A stretch of DNA of 64,000 nucleotides from Pseudomonas kairouanensis (GTDB lineage: Bacteria; Pseudomonadota; Gammaproteobacteria; Pseudomonadales; Pseudomonadaceae). Shown here one piece after another: positions 60,935 to 64,000 of the stretch. Positions within the stretch are counted from its first letter, which is position 1; every line of letters begins with the position of its first letter. Location: positions 124,001-188,000 of the forward strand of contig NZ_QUZU01000005.1 of NCBI RefSeq assembly GCF_004682055.1. The letters are read 5' to 3'. The position numbers and the translations under genes were made by a program. The notes beneath the pieces are model-generated. The model ran no database searches and was not told the origin of the DNA. It worked only from the letters and a program-made list of their open reading frames with translations.

Positions 60935-62371
60935 TTAAACCTGGCTGATGAATTTGTTGGTGAGGTAATGCTCGATGCCTTCAATGCCACCTTCCGAACC
61001 ATGGCCACTTTCTTTCATGCCGCCGAAAGGAAGTTCAGTGGCGACGATGCGGTATTGGTTGATACCGATCATCCCGGCCTCTAACCCGTCAGCGGCATCG
61101 ATGGCAGTCCGAGCGCTAGAAGTGAACGCATAGGCTGAAAGCCCGTATGGCAGGCGATTAGCCTCCTTCAAACCATCAGCCAAGTGATCGAATGGCATCA
61201 GCACGGCGATTGGCCCGAACGGTTCTTCATGCATGACTCGGGCGTTCATAGATACATCCGCCAACACGGTGGGCTCAAAAAAGTAGCCGCTGCATTCCAG
61301 GCGCTTACCACCGGCCAATACGCGTGCACCTTTGGCAACTGCATCAGCCACCAGCTCTTCCATCTTGGCGAGCTGCCTTGGATTGGCTAGCGGCCCGACC
61401 TGGGTGCCAGGCGTCCGGCCATCACCAATTTTCAACGCGAGGGTGGCCGTCACAAAGTGATCAACAAATCTTTGATAGGCGCCACGCTGAATCAGGAACC
61501 GCGTTGACGAGATGCAGACTTGACCAGTCCCGCGAAACCGATTGGCAACACCTTCGACGGCTGCTTTTTCGATGTCTGCGTCATCGAATACCAACACCGG
61601 CCCATGGCCTCCCAATTCAAGGGTGATCGGCTTGACGCCCTCGGCAGCGCGGGCTGAAAGCAGCCGACCGATGGGTACAGAACCTGTGAAGGTCACCTTG
61701 CGGATGATGGAGGAAGCGATCAGGTGGCTGGACACTTGATCCGGCACGCCAAACACTACCTGCAGCACGCCTTTAGGCAATCCTGCGTCATCTAGAGCTC
61801 GTGCCAGGGCCAGCGCTGTGGAGGGGCTTTCTTCACCGGGTTTGAGAATGACACTGCAACCTGCGGCCAATGCCGCCGAGAGTTTGCGAGCTGGGGTAAT
61901 AGCCGGAAAATTCCAAGGCGTGAATGCAGCAACTGGGCCGATAGCTTGGCGTTTTACCATTTGCAGCACACCAGGACGGTTGGCCGGGACTACACGGCCA
62001 TCAATACGGCGGGCGCTTTCGGCAAACCACTCGAAGTATTCAGCCGCACGCGTTACTTCATCCAGGCTTTCCCCGAGCGGTTTGCCTTCTTCAAGTGTCA
62101 TTTGCTCGGAAATATGTGGAGCCCGTTCCAGGATGAGATCGGCGGCTCGTTTGAGAATCTTTGCGCGCTGGTCAGGGACGGTCTGGCGCCATTGTTCAAA
62201 GCTCAGTTTTGCCACTTCGAGTGCGTGATCAAGGTCGCCTGCTGTAGCGAGTGGAACGCGCCCTATCTCACGTGCGGTTGCGGGGTTAACGACAGCGGCG
62301 GTTGCGCGCCCTTCGGCACTGATCCATTCTCCACCGATAAAAAGATAAAGCGGGTCGTAAGACGTGTTCAT
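60935..62371 (-). CDS. succinate-semialdehyde-type aldehyde dehydrogenase
   Basis: A 478-aa ALDH of the GabD-like class. Marks: VAAFTPWNFPAITPARKLSA, LELGGHGPVLVFDDADIEKA (Glu), GTGQVCISSTRFLIQRG (Cys), HEEPFGPIAVLMPFDHLADG. Start ATG 62371 (MNTSYDPLYLF). First gene of a leftward three-gene operon (ALDH-CMD-quinone reductase). Acts on a short semialdehyde, probably one from aromatic or amine breakdown. Confidence 0.85.
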   Translation of the reverse strand: MNTSYDPLYLFIGGEWISAEGRATAAVVNPATAREIGRVPLATAGDLDHALEVAKLSFEQWRQTVPDQRAKILKRAADLILERAPHISEQMTLEEGKPLGESLDEVTRAAEYFEWFAESARRIDGRVVPANRPGVLQMVKRQAIGPVAAFTPWNFPAITPARKLSAALAAGCSVILKPGEESPSTALALARALDDAGLPKGVLQVVFGVPDQVSSHLIASSIIRKVTFTGSVPIGRLLSARAAEGVKPITLELGGHGPVLVFDDADIEKAAVEGVANRFRGTGQVCISSTRFLIQRGAYQRFVDHFVTATLALKIGDGRTPGTQVGPLANPRQLAKMEELVADAVAKGARVLAGGKRLECSGYFFEPTVLADVSMNARVMHEEPFGPIAVLMPFDHLADGLKEANRLPYGLSAYAFTSSARTAIDAADGLEAGMIGINQYRIVATELPFGGMKESGHGSEGGIEGIEHYLTNKFISQV

Positions 62372-62687
62372 GGGTTTGCCCTTCGGTTGGTCTATCAAAA
62401 GTTCGTACAAAACTCGGCGCCTGGGTTGTCAGCCTGCAGTGCTTGTTCTGGCGCCCTGTGCAACCAAGTCTATGGAGTACGAGCCGTTTGATTTAGCCGG
62501 CAAGGAGGGAATCATTGTTGTGTCTGGAGGTAATATCGAGCGCAGCCAGGAGCGTGTAGCATCTGCAATCACCGCCCACGTTACGCGGTGAAGGCAGTCC
62601 GGCTCGAGGCTCAAGGTTTCAATGGTTCTAGGGTCGCGTACTTCTGAAGTGAAGAACGCTTGGAATTAGATCGATAGGTAGAGTTGG
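62372..62687. other. divergent promoter region, with possible PLP-enzyme remnant at 62470-62591 (+)
   Basis: About 316 bases between the ALDH and LysR starts, expected to hold the LysR binding sites. On the + strand 62470-62591 reads EPFDLAGKEGIIVVSGGNIE, similar to the C-terminal end of serine/threonine dehydratase-type PLP enzymes (GKxxxVxSGGN). It would be a short 3' remnant. Only the SGGN motif supports this. Confidence 0.35.
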
Positions 62688-63614
62688 ATGGATAAGCTTA
62701 CGAACATGTCCGTGTACGTGAAAGTTGTTGAGATGGGCAGTTTCACTGCTGTGGCAAACCATCTGGACTCTACGGTTGGCAACGTCTCGCGTGCGGTTTC
62801 CGCGCTTGAAAACGTGCTAGACACTCGCCTGTTGCAGCGATCGACCCGCCGGCTTTCGGTGACAGACGCTGGCCGGCGCTTCTATGAGCGCTGTACCAAA
62901 ATTCTGGCAGACCTTGAAAATGCAGAGGCGGAGGCGAGTAACGCGGCGTTGAAACCTAGGGGAACATTGCGTGTGCATTGTGTGCCGGGGCTCGCGCGAC
63001 AACTGGTCACCTCTGCCGTGCTGGAGTACCGCAGAGAATTCACCGATGTTACCGTGGATTTAATGCTTTCTCAGCGAATGCCTAACCTTCTAGAAGACCA
63101 ACTGGACGTTTCGATACTGATTGCTCGAACGCTGCCTGACTCAGCGTACGTCAGCCAAAAAATCGGAGTAAGCCATTGTGTGCTGGTTGCGTCTCCAGAG
63201 TATCTGGAGCGACACGCTGCCCCTGCGACGCCAGAGGATCTCAACGATCATCATTGTCTGTTGTTGGGCACCGTCGATTACGTGCGGGATGAATGGCAAT
63301 TGAAGAGCAAGACCGGGGATGCCACATTTGCCCCCAAAGGCCCGAGTTTCAGCGTCAATGATATGGACGCAATGGCGGTCGCCATTAGAGAGGGAGCAGG
63401 CATAGGTTTACTGGCCGGTTTTTCAGCCATTGAGGATTTGCGTTCAGGCAGGCTAGTGCGTGTGTTGCCCCAGTATCATACCTACGAACGCAACGTTTAC
63501 GCCGTCTACACATCACGCCAGTTCATTGATGCAAAAATCGCTCGCTTCATCGACACGTTAAAAAATCGGGTAGGTACCGAGCTGATGAATACCGCTCAGG
63601 AACTCATTGCTTGA
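62688..63614 (+). CDS. LysR-family regulator
   Basis: A 308-aa LysR regulator: MDKLTNMSVYVKVVEMGSFT, HTH NVSRAVSALENVLDTRLLQR, effector domain from about 92 (GTLRVHCVPGLARQLVTSAV). Divergent from the ALDH-CMD-quinone reductase operon, so probably its regulator. The start ATG 62688 follows AGTTGG. Confidence 0.9.
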   Translation: MDKLTNMSVYVKVVEMGSFTAVANHLDSTVGNVSRAVSALENVLDTRLLQRSTRRLSVTDAGRRFYERCTKILADLENAEAEASNAALKPRGTLRVHCVPGLARQLVTSAVLEYRREFTDVTVDLMLSQRMPNLLEDQLDVSILIARTLPDSAYVSQKIGVSHCVLVASPEYLERHAAPATPEDLNDHHCLLLGTVDYVRDEWQLKSKTGDATFAPKGPSFSVNDMDAMAVAIREGAGIGLLAGFSAIEDLRSGRLVRVLPQYHTYERNVYAVYTSRQFIDAKIARFIDTLKNRVGTELMNTAQELIA

Positions 63615-63730
63615 AGAAAGCCAATTAAGGCTTGAAGAGGTATTGCAGTTGCAGTGGAGTAAAGTTACATAATGCCAGGCATGAATCGCCTCGCAGACGA
63701 AAACCAAAAGTTAGAAGTATTTAATTTTTT

Positions 63731-63758
63731 TGCGCCTCAGTGTAAAAACTGAGACGCA
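63731..63758. terminator. hairpin between convergent LysR and DUF2790 genes
   Basis: TGCG-c-CTCAGT (63731-63741) pairs with ACTGAG-a-CGCA (63748-63758), a 10-bp stem with one mismatch and a six-base loop. A T-run precedes it on the + strand and TTATTTT follows. It can stop transcription of LysR; a bidirectional role is possible. Confidence 0.6.
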
Positions 63759-63779
63759 GTTATTTTAAGTTCTAATCAA

Positions 63780-64000
63780 TTAGCCATTGCTGCAGCCACT
63801 TCCCATCACTTCGTATGCCAAAATATGCTGTTTGCCTTGTGAGTCTTCATAGGTCATGCGCATCGGTACCACGCCGCACACATCGGCTACTTCAGTTTGA
63901 GAGATTACTTTGGCAACGTCGAGATGCGTGGAATAGCTGTACTGCTCAATAGGAATTTGTTGGACTTGCACTGAAGTAGGGCCTTCCTGCGCCATAACCA
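63780..64000 (-). CDS. DUF2790-family small exported protein, N-terminus beyond window
   Basis: The last 71 residues of a DUF2790 protein: VQVQQIPIEQYSYSTHLDVA, VCGVVPMRMTYEDSQGKQHI, ending GSGCSNG. The family has about 85-95 residues with a signal peptide, so the first residues lie past base 64000; the ATG at 63995 is probably internal. DUF2790 proteins are small, periplasmic and typical of Pseudomonas. Confidence 0.75.
   Translation of the reverse strand, partial: VMAQEGPTSVQVQQIPIEQYSYSTHLDVAKVISQTEVADVCGVVPMRMTYEDSQGKQHILAYEVMGSGCSNG

Noticed and set aside
1..64000. CRISPR array, rRNA or complete insertion sequence
   Set aside because: No regularly spaced repeats, rRNA-like sequence or intact transposase gene was found on reading the window.

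Overview
The window looks like chromosome (or a large integrated region) of a Pseudomonas, probably of the putida/fluorescens side of the genus. This is inferred from gene content: a DUF6957-type small protein, a DUF2790 protein at the right edge, a P. syringae-like crcB riboswitch, HapC-I-type hydroquinone genes, and the DUF1302/DUF1329/YCF48/RND set. No rRNA, tRNA or CRISPR array was found. Everything was read by eye from the sequence and translations; no database search was run.

Left third (1-30.5 kb): an accessory mosaic of small orphan genes, stress genes and many broken genes. In order it holds an HTH regulator divergent from a DUF6957-like gene, orphan genes, a sirtuin tail, a 3-TM protein divergent from a CHAT (caspase-like) protease, and an AAA ATPase cut off by the tail of an ArsO-like flavoprotein. 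Next come a PAT/ArsN-type acetyltransferase, a second decayed ArsO-like tail, a chemoreceptor and a ChrA transporter. A fluoride-stress block follows: SulP transporter and universal stress protein facing a riboswitch-crcB-DUF190-ppa unit, with the two inner genes cut at one shared junction. Then come a double-RecA KaiC-like ATPase with a response regulator, an AraC regulator with a DMT exporter, several immunity-like or unknown genes, a LysE exporter, and a cysteine hydrolase plus NCS1 permease lying between two IS66 transposase remnants. A 111-aa gene family occurs as two intact copies and one dead copy.

Right half (30.6-63.6 kb): an aromatic catabolism region. A leftward block encodes an RND/MMPL pump, a YCF48-like protein, DUF1329 and DUF1302 proteins and a double-EthD protein. 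Two LysR regulators precede a rightward hydroquinone operon: HapC/HapD hydroquinone 1,2-dioxygenase, 4-hydroxymuconic semialdehyde dehydrogenase, maleylacetate reductase, hydroxyquinol dioxygenase, a YCII protein and a Rieske ferredoxin. It feeds 3-oxoadipate/TCA metabolism. No HapA/HapB upper-pathway genes are present.

Next is a divergent second catabolic locus. Leftward: FAD monooxygenase, CMD-family protein, outer-membrane MetA-like protein and MFS transporter. Rightward: FrsA-like hydrolase, LigA/LigB-type extradiol dioxygenase subunits and a PcaD-like hydrolase, with an AraC regulator at the far end. Its substrate cannot be assigned from sequence and it is the best candidate here for an undescribed pathway. 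The right end has a PRISE-type reductase, a DUF2256 protein, a second HTH regulator, and a quinone reductase/CMD/aldehyde dehydrogenase operon divergent from a LysR regulator.
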